Shown: in pieces, positions 1 to 5,369 of the stretch
Numbering within the stretch: position 1 is the first letter of the stretch
Layout of the letters: the number at the start of each line of letters is the position of its first letter
Assembly: GCA_007124475.1 (NCBI GenBank)
Contig: SLFB01000135.1
Span: 1-6,293 of the forward strand
Direction: 5' to 3'
Source: Vibrio sp.
GTDB taxonomy: Bacteria; Pseudomonadota; Gammaproteobacteria; Enterobacterales; Vibrionaceae
DNA length: 6,293 bases
The notes under the pieces: model-generated
Databases searched by the model: none
The model's input: the letters and a program-made list of their open reading frames with translations, nothing else
What the model was told of the DNA's origin: nothing
Program-made: the position numbers and the translations under genes

Positions 1-41
1 ATCTTGGCTAGAAACAGCCCGTAATCTAATAAAAATTCCAA
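1..41 (-). CDS. sohB: SohB N-terminus (partial), putative inner-membrane S49-family protease
   Basis: Only the first 13 codons lie in the window; the gene runs off the left edge. The minus strand reads (M)EFLLDYGLFLAK, which lines up residue for residue with the start of E. coli SohB as I recall it (MELLSEYGLFLAK). SohB is a signal-peptide-peptidase-A-like protein anchored in the inner membrane by an N-terminal segment, and this fragment is the beginning of that hydrophobic segment. I place the start at TTG (41-39). An in-frame ATG at 50-48 would add three residues, but it directly abuts the Shine-Dalgarno sequence, leaving no spacer, whereas the TTG sits 9 nt from it. The gene is divergent from yciK, the arrangement known in E. 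coli, which supports the assignment despite the short length. Confidence 0.8.
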   Translation of the reverse strand, partial: MEFLLDYGLFLAK

Positions 42-50
42 AGTGCTCAT

Positions 51-57
51 CCTCTTT
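51..57 (-). promoter_or_regulatory. Shine-Dalgarno of sohB, decides a TTG start
   Basis: The minus strand reads AAAGAGG here. Its GAGG core ends at 51, nine bases before TTG at 41 and zero bases before ATG at 50. Normal spacing is about 5-9 nt, so this site supports the TTG start. Confidence 0.6.
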
Positions 58-72
58 AATACGAATTGGTGT

Positions 73-101
73 ATTGTAACCACCTTGTCACAAAGACTTA
101 A
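73..101 (-). promoter_or_regulatory. Candidate sohB promoter (weak -35)
   Basis: On the minus strand TACAAT (78-73) matches five of six -10 consensus bases. The hexamer 17 bp upstream, TTAAGT (101-96), matches only three of six. Transcription would begin near 66, giving a leader of about 25 nt before the TTG start. The overlapping TTGTCACAA (85-93) is a small palindrome within the spacer. This is a motif match only. Confidence 0.35.
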
Positions 102-176
102 AGTAAAACCTCATCTCGGACGGTTGAACTGCCAAAGTTGGATTAGATTCGAGATTATAACCAAAAGGAATCTGAC

Positions 177-917
177 GTGAATTATTCTGTTGCTGTTGAT
201 GCTTTACAAGGTAAGGTTATTGTCGTTACTGGTGCCAGTGATGGTATTGGCAAACAAGCGGCTATCACTTACGCCGCCCATGGCGCAAGGGTCATTTTAC
301 TCGGTCGCAGCGAAGATAAACTGCAGCAAACCTACAATGAAATTATCAACGCTGGCTACCCACAAGCCTTAGCGATCCCATTAGATATGCAACATGCCAG
401 CAAAAACGATTATCAAGCCTTGATGCGCAAGATAGAGCAACAATATGGTCAATTAGATGGTTTATTGCATAGCGCCGGGTTATTAGGCGACATCAGCCCG
501 TTTGAAGCAATTAGCGAACATACTTACGATCAAGTAATGCAAGTCAATGTCAAAGCTCAGCTTTTACTTACCCAAGCCGCTTTACCCTTGATTAAGCGCT
601 CGCCACAAGGCCGAGTTGTCTTTACCAGCTCGACCGTGGGTCACAGTGGTCGTTCCGGCTGGGCCAGCTATTCTATTTCGAAATTTGCCACCGAAGGTAT
701 GATGCAGATCCTCGCCGATGAACTACGTGATACCCCATTGCGCGTCAACGCGATTAATCCCGGTGGAACACGCACCGCCATGCGCGCCAAAGCGTACCCG
801 CAAGAAGATGCTAACCGCTTAAAAACGCCGCAAGACATTATGCCGCTTTATGTCTACTTGATGGCTGGTGACAGTCAGCACGTGCATGGCCAGTGTGTTG
901 ACGCACAGCCGAAATAA
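177..917 (+). CDS. yciK: YciK-type short-chain dehydrogenase/reductase
   Basis: A 246-residue classical SDR oxidoreductase; E. coli YciK is of similar length. It has a single Rossmann domain expected to bind NAD(P)(H) in the cytoplasm. Visible motifs are the dinucleotide-binding TGASDGIG (residues 18-25), HSAG (98-101) in place of the usual NNAG, the structural/catalytic Asn in VNV (N124), Ser152, and the Tyr165-x3-Lys169 pair with the normal 13-residue Ser-Tyr spacing, followed by NPGG (194-197). The full catalytic tetrad is present, so the enzyme should be active, but the physiological substrate of YciK is not established. The start is GTG at 177, preceded by AAGGA (165-169) with 7 nt spacing. 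It is divergent from sohB, as in E. coli, and appears to be a single-gene transcript ending at the 953-993 terminator. R43-S-E-D after the second strand would favour NADP over NAD, but this is inference. Confidence 0.93.
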   Translation: MNYSVAVDALQGKVIVVTGASDGIGKQAAITYAAHGARVILLGRSEDKLQQTYNEIINAGYPQALAIPLDMQHASKNDYQALMRKIEQQYGQLDGLLHSAGLLGDISPFEAISEHTYDQVMQVNVKAQLLLTQAALPLIKRSPQGRVVFTSSTVGHSGRSGWASYSISKFATEGMMQILADELRDTPLRVNAINPGGTRTAMRAKAYPQEDANRLKTPQDIMPLYVYLMAGDSQHVHGQCVDAQPK

Positions 918-952
918 TCACTTCAAGCACATTAATTCGGAAATCGAAACAC

Positions 953-993
953 AAAAACCCTGTCGCTCATTCAATATCAACGACGGGGTTTTT
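953..993. terminator. Bidirectional intrinsic terminator between yciK and cheV
   Basis: Arms 953-965 and 981-993 pair over 13 positions (AAAAACCCTGTCG with CGACGGGGTTTTT, one T-G pair at 961/985), with a 15-base loop. The GC-rich core is followed by TTTTT on the plus strand and by TTTTTGTGTTT on the minus strand. It can therefore stop yciK from the left and cheV from the right. In the cheV direction the wobble pair becomes an A-C mismatch, so that orientation may be slightly weaker. It lies 36 nt after the yciK stop and 20 nt after the cheV stop. Confidence 0.88.
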
Positions 994-1013
994 AGTCATT
1001 TGTTAAACGCTGA

Positions 1014-1955
1014 TTATAAGGTATCGCGTAACCGATCCTGTACCGCTTGTACCAATAAATCAGGCTGGAATTTAGAGATAAATTTATCACAACCGACTTT
1101 TTGTACCATGGCTTCGTTAAAGCTGCCACTGAGTGACGTATTTAAGGTAATGTACAAATTTGCCATTCTCGGATCGTTACGCACTTCATAAGTAAGCTTA
1201 TAACCATCCATTTCTGGCATTTCTGCATCGGTGATCATCATCAATAGCTCTTGATTGATATCTTTACCTTCATCACACCATGATTTCAATAACTTAAGTG
1301 CTTCTAAACCATCCCAACACTCGATGATATTTAATCCAAGCTGAGATAAGGTATCTTTAATCTGCTTACGAGCTGTGGAAGAATCATCAACGATGAGAAT
1401 ATTACGCCCAACCATGGCAGGTAATATTTCATGGTCTAATACCTCTTCAGAGATAGAGACATCATAGTCAATGATTTCTGCCAGCACTTTTTCTACGTCA
1501 ATGACTTCGACGATATGAGTTTGATTTTGCTCTTTAATCTGCGTTATCGCCGTGAGATAGTTAGCCCGACCAACGGACTTTGGCGGTGGCTGGATTTCCG
1601 TCCATGCAGTATTAATGATATTGCGCACTTGGCCAACTAAAAAGCCCTGTACGGTACGATTGTATTCAGTAATGATTAAATTCTGTTCTTGATTATCCAA
1701 TTTGGATTCAGGAAAACCAATAGCTCGACGTAAATCTATAATCGGTACTGCGACCCCTCTTAATGAGGCAACGCCCATAATATTAGGATGAGAGCCTGGC
1801 ATTTTAATTGTCGGCGGGACTTTAATCACTTCACGTACTTTAAATACGTTGATTGCAAACACTTGTCGACTATTGAGATTAAATAGCAACAACTCTAGGC
1901 GGTTCTCTCCCACCAAATTGGTCCGCTGATCGACCGTATTTAAGATACTCGACAT
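1014..1955 (-). CDS. cheV: CheV, CheW-receiver chemotaxis coupling protein
   Basis: A 313-residue two-domain protein. Residues about 14-160 form a CheW-like domain (LLLFNLNSRQVFAINVFKVREV near its start, then LRGVAVPIIDLR at 65-76), which couples chemoreceptors to the CheA kinase. Residues about 185-311 form a response-regulator receiver domain with acidic pair D190-D191, phospho-acceptor D243 in TDAEMPEMDG, the Thr/Ser switch region at 273-274 and invariant K295. CheA-dependent phosphorylation of CheV is known in other bacteria to tune receptor signalling and adaptation. The protein is cytoplasmic and acts at receptor arrays. The ATG at 1955 is preceded by a modest GCGGA ribosome site about 8 nt upstream. 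Vibrios carry several cheV paralogues scattered outside the main chemotaxis operon, and this copy, next to mlc, appears to be one. It is transcribed in the same direction as mlc but separated from it by 162 bp containing a strong hairpin, so it probably has its own promoter. Confidence 0.95.
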   Translation of the reverse strand: MSSILNTVDQRTNLVGENRLELLLFNLNSRQVFAINVFKVREVIKVPPTIKMPGSHPNIMGVASLRGVAVPIIDLRRAIGFPESKLDNQEQNLIITEYNRTVQGFLVGQVRNIINTAWTEIQPPPKSVGRANYLTAITQIKEQNQTHIVEVIDVEKVLAEIIDYDVSISEEVLDHEILPAMVGRNILIVDDSSTARKQIKDTLSQLGLNIIECWDGLEALKLLKSWCDEGKDINQELLMMITDAEMPEMDGYKLTYEVRNDPRMANLYITLNTSLSGSFNEAMVQKVGCDKFISKFQPDLLVQAVQDRLRDTL

Positions 1956-1985
1956 AGAAAATTCCGCTCATAGATAAGTACATCG

Positions 1986-1996
1986 CTTATAGTATA
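1986..1996 (-). promoter_or_regulatory. Candidate -10 elements of cheV
   Basis: The minus strand contains overlapping TATACT (1996-1991) and TATAAG (1991-1986), each five of six matches to the sigma-70 -10 box, 30-40 bp before the cheV ATG. No acceptable -35 lies 16-18 bp upstream, and I see no sigma-54 or sigma-28 (flagellar) consensus. The promoter is plausible but weakly supported. Confidence 0.3.
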
Positions 1997-2055
1997 TACC
2001 TAAATTGACACCTAGTATTTAAGTCCGTAACTAATTTTACTCCAGTAGCCATCAC

Positions 2056-2108
2056 TAGGGTCTGTTTATCTTTCTCGGTTAAATTTTGTTCGAGAGAAAC
2101 AGACCCTA
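2056..2108. repeat. 53-bp imperfect palindrome between mlc and cheV, no U-tract
   Basis: Outer arms TAGGGTCTGTTT (2056-2067) and AAACAGACCCTA (2097-2108) pair perfectly over 12 bp. Inner arms TCTCG (2073-2077) and CGAGA (2091-2095) pair over 5 bp more, separated from the outer stem by bases 2068-2072 on the left. The loop is AT-rich (2078-2090). It starts 10 bp after the mlc stop, so the mlc transcript would end in this hairpin, but no T-run follows it on either strand. It may stabilise or delimit the mlc 3' end, or be a small dispersed palindromic repeat; TA dinucleotides bound both ends. Confidence 0.75.
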
Positions 2109-2117
2109 ACCACACAA

Positions 2118-3335
2118 TTAGCCCTCAACAACTTTCATCAATAATAACCCATCGTAGAGAGCTTGCTTAATTAATGCGGCTCCTGGCATGGTAGCTTGTT
2201 TGTAAAAACGAGATTCAACCAAACGAAGGTGCTGGTGATAAACCGGAATACTCTGCTCTTCTATGCAACGCTGAATGGCCGGATACAAGACACTTTTTGC
2301 TTGGTTCATCACCCCACCAATCAACACTTTGTCAGGGTTAAATAGATTAATCACAATGGCAATCGCCGCACCTAGATAGCGGCCAAGTTGTTCAATGACC
2401 TCCACCGCTAAACTATCACCGTCAGCTGCGGCTAAACAGATATCTTCTATCGTTATCGTTTCTTTGTCAGCTAATGAAGATGGCTCTCCTTGCGCAATAC
2501 GTTGCGCGACTTGTTCTCGTACCGCTTGCGAGCTGGCCACCGTTTCAAGACAGCCAATATTGCCGCAATGGCAACGTTTACCTTTAGCATCGATTTGAAT
2601 ATGACCCAATTCGCCAATATTACCAAACCGACCTTGTAATACCCGACCATCGACGATAATCCCTGCTCCCAATCCGTGGTGAATGGAAATCAATATCGAA
2701 TTATCAACATCTTGTGAGTGACCAAATAATTTTTCGGCCAGTGCCCAAGCGCGAGTATCATTAGCGACAAATACTGGTAATCCAGTCGCTTTATAAATTT
2801 CTGGGCCTAGCGCCAAGTTTTTCACATTATAATGGGGCATTTGTAATACGATGCCCTGCTCTGAATTGACTAAACCCGGCAGAGTAATCGCAATACTAGT
2901 TAACCGGTCTAACTGCTCAGCGTAGGTCTGAAAAAACTCTTCTATTTCAAATAGTAATCGAGCTAACACATCATCTTGATCAATTTCATGGATATCGATT
3001 TTAGTGTCAATCAACACCTCACCACCCAACTCATGCAAAGCGATAGTCAAGTAACCGCGTCCTAAACGCATAGAAAGAAACTGCCAACCTTGATTATTGG
3101 TTTGTAACCCAACCGCAGGTCTACCACGACTTACCGCTTCCTGAACTGTGGTTTCATGGATCAAGTGTGCATCAATCAGCTCTCGAGTAATCTTAGTAAT
3201 ACTTGCAGGAGCCAATTCGCTTTCTTTGGAGAGATCAATTCGAGAAATTGGGCCCTTTTGATCGATCAGTTTATATACACGACCAGCATTGACCTGTTTA
3301 ATATGATCAATATGGCCTGGTTGAGCCATATACAT
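2118..3335 (-). CDS. mlc: Mlc, ROK-family glucose-responsive transcriptional repressor
   Basis: A 405-residue repressor (E. coli Mlc has 406). Known role in E. coli: represses PTS and sugar-uptake genes and is relieved when dephosphorylated EIICB-Glc sequesters it at the membrane during glucose transport. An N-terminal winged helix-turn-helix occupies about residues 15-75 (ISRIDLSKESELAPASITKI at 30-49). The rest is a ROK fold. The structural zinc site is intact: H245 in GELGH, then C255, C257 and C262 in CHCGNIGC. D193 in ANDTRAW sits at the ROK-kinase catalytic position, but the N-terminal DxGxT phosphate-binding motif of true kinases is replaced by MRLGRG (89-94), so it should be a regulator and not a sugar kinase. 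The start is the ATG at 3335, with TGGAGT 6 nt upstream. The open frame continues 30 codons further upstream to an ATA codon at 3425, but that extension matches no family member I recall. Confidence 0.95.
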   Translation of the reverse strand: MYMAQPGHIDHIKQVNAGRVYKLIDQKGPISRIDLSKESELAPASITKITRELIDAHLIHETTVQEAVSRGRPAVGLQTNNQGWQFLSMRLGRGYLTIALHELGGEVLIDTKIDIHEIDQDDVLARLLFEIEEFFQTYAEQLDRLTSIAITLPGLVNSEQGIVLQMPHYNVKNLALGPEIYKATGLPVFVANDTRAWALAEKLFGHSQDVDNSILISIHHGLGAGIIVDGRVLQGRFGNIGELGHIQIDAKGKRCHCGNIGCLETVASSQAVREQVAQRIAQGEPSSLADKETITIEDICLAAADGDSLAVEVIEQLGRYLGAAIAIVINLFNPDKVLIGGVMNQAKSVLYPAIQRCIEEQSIPVYHQHLRLVESRFYKQATMPGAALIKQALYDGLLLMKVVEG

Positions 3336-3340
3336 GGTGT

Positions 3341-3346
3341 ACTCCA
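3341..3346 (-). promoter_or_regulatory. Shine-Dalgarno of mlc, decides the start
   Basis: TGGAGT on the minus strand ends 5 nt (GGAG core 6 nt) before the ATG at 3335. The next in-frame ATG at 3329 is 12 nt from the core, so the first ATG is preferred. This places 30 upstream in-frame codons in the leader. Confidence 0.8.
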
Positions 3347-3410
3347 GAATCCTATAACCGACTAATTTTTTTACTTTGCGAAGTAATTGTGAAGTCACTT
3401 GATGAATAGC

Positions 3411-3426
3411 CGTGACCCGTATCACG
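3411..3426. promoter_or_regulatory. Candidate CRP-binding site upstream of mlc
   Basis: CGTGA-CCCGTA-TCACG is a perfect 5-bp inverted repeat with a 6-bp spacer. It keeps the GTGA-N6-TCAC core of the CRP consensus (TGTGA-N6-TCACA), with only the outermost base of each half changed. It is centred 83 bp upstream of the mlc ATG. Next to it on the minus strand, TATAAG (3432-3427) is a possible -10 box that would place the site over the transcription start. A second weaker -10, CACAAT (3392-3387), would place it roughly 39 bp upstream of a start near 3380, close to the class II activation position. E. coli mlc is known to be under CRP and Mlc control. Confidence 0.55.
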
Positions 3427-3432
3427 CTTATA
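3427..3432 (-). promoter_or_regulatory. Candidate -10 box of mlc
   Basis: TATAAG on the minus strand matches five of six consensus bases and would start transcription near 3420, giving a leader of about 85 nt. The hexamer 17 bp upstream (GGTTAT) is a poor -35. It abuts the CRP-like palindrome. Confidence 0.35.
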
Positions 3433-3707
3433 AATGAGAGAATGCGCTAATAACCGCAAAACCACCAAATGAGTAAACACGTGTTGCTGCAAAAATCAGC
3501 TCAAAAGGTCAACAGCCCCCTAGTAAACCGTTACGGTTCAATAACCACAAACCAATGAATCAAGAAGATAAATCCAGCACTCACTCCTGATCTTATCTGT
3601 AGAACAATCACCTTTGCCTAACCCAATACTCCACACAGAGTAGAGAAAAAGTCACTGTAAAACATCGACAACGACTAAATTCACGCTTTTTCTGCCATCA
3701 GTGACAA

Positions 3708-3742
3708 AGACTTAGGTCTATAATCAAACTCAAGACTAAGGT
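3708..3742 (+). promoter_or_regulatory. pykA promoter: consensus TATAAT flanked by 11-bp direct repeats
   Basis: TATAAT at 3719-3724 is a perfect -10 box. Transcription would start near 3731, leaving a leader of about 41 nt. No good -35 hexamer lies 16-18 bp upstream (CATCAG at 17 bp), which suggests either activator dependence or an unusual promoter. AAGACTTAGGT (3707-3717) and AAGACTAAGGT (3732-3742) are direct repeats matching at 10 of 11 positions, 25 bp apart, on either side of the -10. The upstream copy lies inside AGACTTAGGTCT (3708-3719), a 12-bp palindrome with one mismatched base pair, placed in the spacer where a repressor would compete with polymerase. Confidence 0.55.
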
Positions 3743-3759
3743 TGATTGAACTAGCTTTC

Positions 3760-3765
3760 AAGGAG
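3760..3765 (+). promoter_or_regulatory. Shine-Dalgarno of pykA
   Basis: AAGGAG lies 6 nt before the ATG at 3772. It rules out the in-frame upstream TTG at 3742, which has no ribosome site and would add ten residues absent from PykA homologues. Confidence 0.85.
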
Positions 3766-3771
3766 ACGAAA

Positions 3772-5217
3772 ATGACCGCCTTATTAAGAAGAACAAAAAT
3801 TGTTGCGACATTAGGCCCCTCAACGGATCAAGACCAGGTACTAGAGACGATTATTCGCTGCGGAGTTAATGTAGTGCGGATGAATTTTTCCCATGGCTCA
3901 GCCGAGGATCACCGTTTACGTGCACAACAAGTGCGAGTGATTGCCGCTAAGCTGGGTAAACATGTGGCTATTTTAGGGGATCTACAAGGCCCTAAAATTC
4001 GCGTATCGACCTTTAAAGAGGGAAAAGTTTATCTTAATCAGGGTGATCATTTTATTCTCGATGCCGATTTGCCACCAGGAGAAGGAAGTCAGCAAAGTGT
4101 TGGTATTGACTATAAGGCCTTACCTAATGATGTCACACCAGCAGACATTTTGCTTCTCGATGATGGGCGAGTCCAATTACAAGTCAATTCTGTTGTAGGC
4201 CATCAAATCAACACAACGGTCATTATCGGTGGCCCGTTATCAAATAATAAAGGCATTAACAAAAAAGGTGGTGGCCTTTCAGCTGAAGCACTGACCGAAA
4301 AAGATAAGCGCGATATTGTGTTGGCTGCCGAAATTAATGTCGACTATCTAGCGGTATCTTTCCCTCGCAATGGTAAAGATATCGATTATGCCCGTCGCTT
4401 AGCTCGTGAAGCAGGGTTAAATACCAAGTTAGTTGCAAAAGTAGAACGAGCGGAAACCGTCGCTAATGATGAAAATATTGATGATATCATCCGTGCATCA
4501 GATGTTATTATGGTGGCACGTGGCGATCTTGGGGTTGAAATTGGCGATCCTGAATTAATCGCGGTGCAAAAGAAACTGATCCGTCGTTCCAAAGAGCTCA
4601 ATCGCATTGTGATCACGGCAACCCAAATGATGGAGTCGATGATCACTAACCCCATGCCAACTCGAGCTGAGGTCATGGACGTGGCCAATGCTGTGCTTGA
4701 TGGCACTGATGCGGTGATGCTATCTGGCGAAACGGCCGCTGGTAAGTACCCAATAGAGACCGTTAAAGCAATGGCTGAAGTCTGTATTGGCGCTGAAAAA
4801 ATGGTTGAAGCTAGTAAGCAAAATTACCGTATTGATGGTGCTTTTCAAACTGAAGAAGAAGCTATTGCCATGTCGACCATTTACGCTGCGAACCATCTAG
4901 AAGGGGTGACGGCTATGGTTACTCTGACTGAATCTGGTCGTACCGCACTGATGACTTCAAGATTAAATTCCATTTTACCTATTTTTGCGATGTCACGAAA
5001 TGAGCATGCTTTAAATCGCTGCGCGCTGTATCGTGGTGTGACGCCATTCTATTTTGACAGTAACCATGCTCAAGGAGTCGAAGTGGCACAAGCCGCTTTA
5101 CAAGCTCTCAAAGATCAGAACTTATTAGAATTTGGCGATCTGGTGATCATTACTCAAGGCGATATCATGGATGTAGAAGGAAGCACTAACTGCATGCGTA
5201 TTTTACCTGTGTTTTAA
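3772..5217 (+). CDS. pykA: Pyruvate kinase II (PykA)
   Basis: A 481-residue glycolytic enzyme (E. coli PykA has 480) converting PEP and ADP to pyruvate and ATP; cytoplasmic, homotetramer in the family. It resembles PykA much more than PykF, for example LRRTKIVATLGPSTD (5-19), GDLQGPKIRVSTFKEGK (69-85) and GGPLSNNKGINK (153-164). The A barrel holds R36-x-N38-x-S40-H41, catalytic K223 with metal ligand E225 (AKVERAE), D252 in ARGDLGVE, and T284 in ITATQMMESM. The small B domain spans about 72-170, and the C-terminal allosteric domain about 345-481. Leu71, Gln72 and Lys75 (LQGPK) fit the K+-independent pyruvate kinase class, where Lys replaces the Glu117 of the rabbit muscle enzyme. PykA enzymes are usually activated by AMP or sugar phosphates and not by fructose-1,6-bisphosphate; that is family knowledge and not visible here. 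The gene is divergent from mlc and appears to be single-gene, ending 8 bp before an ERIC-like repeat. Confidence 0.97.
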   Translation: MTALLRRTKIVATLGPSTDQDQVLETIIRCGVNVVRMNFSHGSAEDHRLRAQQVRVIAAKLGKHVAILGDLQGPKIRVSTFKEGKVYLNQGDHFILDADLPPGEGSQQSVGIDYKALPNDVTPADILLLDDGRVQLQVNSVVGHQINTTVIIGGPLSNNKGINKKGGGLSAEALTEKDKRDIVLAAEINVDYLAVSFPRNGKDIDYARRLAREAGLNTKLVAKVERAETVANDENIDDIIRASDVIMVARGDLGVEIGDPELIAVQKKLIRRSKELNRIVITATQMMESMITNPMPTRAEVMDVANAVLDGTDAVMLSGETAAGKYPIETVKAMAEVCIGAEKMVEASKQNYRIDGAFQTEEEAIAMSTIYAANHLEGVTAMVTLTESGRTALMTSRLNSILPIFAMSRNEHALNRCALYRGVTPFYFDSNHAQGVEVAQAALQALKDQNLLEFGDLVIITQGDIMDVEGSTNCMRILPVF

Positions 5218-5225
5218 TACACCTC

Positions 5226-5350
5226 TACCCAAGCAACTTGAAGTTGTAGGTAGGCAGCAAATGCGTTCACCCCATGACCATAGATAGACTCTATGCTTGG
5301 GGTGAACCAACGTCGCCAACACCCTTGCAGCGTCAAATAGCAAGAGCATA
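5226..5350. repeat. ERIC-like intergenic repeat (about 125 bp)
   Basis: The sequence begins TACCCAAGCAACTTGAAGTTG and ends in GCAAGAGCATA. It has the layout of the 127-bp ERIC (enterobacterial repetitive intergenic consensus) family also known from Vibrio: terminal TACCC-type ends, a GGCAGCAA block, and a central palindrome. The central arms GTTCACCCCA (5265-5274) and TGGGGTGAAC (5298-5307) pair perfectly over 10 bp. They enclose a second hairpin CATAGA/TCTATG (5279-5284 with 5290-5295). The element fills almost the whole gap between the convergent pykA and yjjU genes, as is typical of ERICs. Transcribed from either side it would form a long 3'-UTR hairpin. Element ends are judged from memory of the consensus and may be off by a few bases. 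Confidence 0.8.
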
Positions 5351-5369
5351 CCTTTTATTGAAGGGTTAT

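Larger units (their letters stand above)
3336..3771. other. Divergent mlc/pykA control region (436 bp, no gene)
   Basis: I see no coding region or recognisable RNA gene here. From the mlc side it contains the mlc ribosome site, a CRP-like palindrome (3411-3426), a perfect 10-bp palindrome AACACGTGTT (3476-3485), a GCTG/CAGC mini-hairpin (3486-3500) and a perfect 13-bp palindrome AACCGTTACGGTT (3526-3538). After an unremarkable stretch from about 3540 to 3645 come GTCACTG (3651-3657) and its inverted copy (3699-3705), then the pykA promoter with flanking repeats. Auto-regulation by Mlc is expected from E. coli, but I could not identify a convincing Mlc operator by eye. Confidence 0.6.

Noticed and set aside
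124..158. TTGAAC (124-129) with GATTAT (153-158) as the yciK promoter
   Set aside because: The spacer is 23 bp, well outside the sigma-70 range, and no better pair was found in 51-176 on the plus strand.
868..1191. Plus-strand 107-codon open frame across the yciK/cheV junction
   Set aside because: It overlaps the end of yciK and the terminator and then runs antisense to cheV. It has no ribosome site and no recognisable protein features.
2005..2010. Perfect TTGACA on the plus strand between cheV and mlc
   Set aside because: No -10 hexamer follows at 16-18 bp (TAACTA matches poorly) and no plus-strand gene lies downstream, so it is probably chance.
3336..3425. 30-codon N-terminal extension of Mlc reaching 3425
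   Set aside because: The ATG at 3335 has a well-spaced TGGAGT ribosome site and gives 405 residues, the normal family length. The extension would cover the CRP-like site and likely promoter elements, begins at an ATA codon and resembles no known Mlc N-terminus.
3651..3705. Inverted repeat GTCACTG (3651-3657) / CAGTGAC (3699-3705) upstream of the pykA promoter
   Set aside because: Seven-bp arms 41 bp apart do not make a good hairpin. The sites could serve as paired operators, but the match is short enough to arise by chance.
4386..4706. Minus-strand 106-codon open frame inside pykA
   Set aside because: It is antisense to the conserved catalytic core of PykA, and its composition follows from the complementary codons.
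5350..5366. Short hairpin before the yjjU stop as a pykA terminator
   Set aside because: The stem is six pairs including a G-T wobble, it is AT-rich, and only TATTTATT follows, so it is too weak to call.
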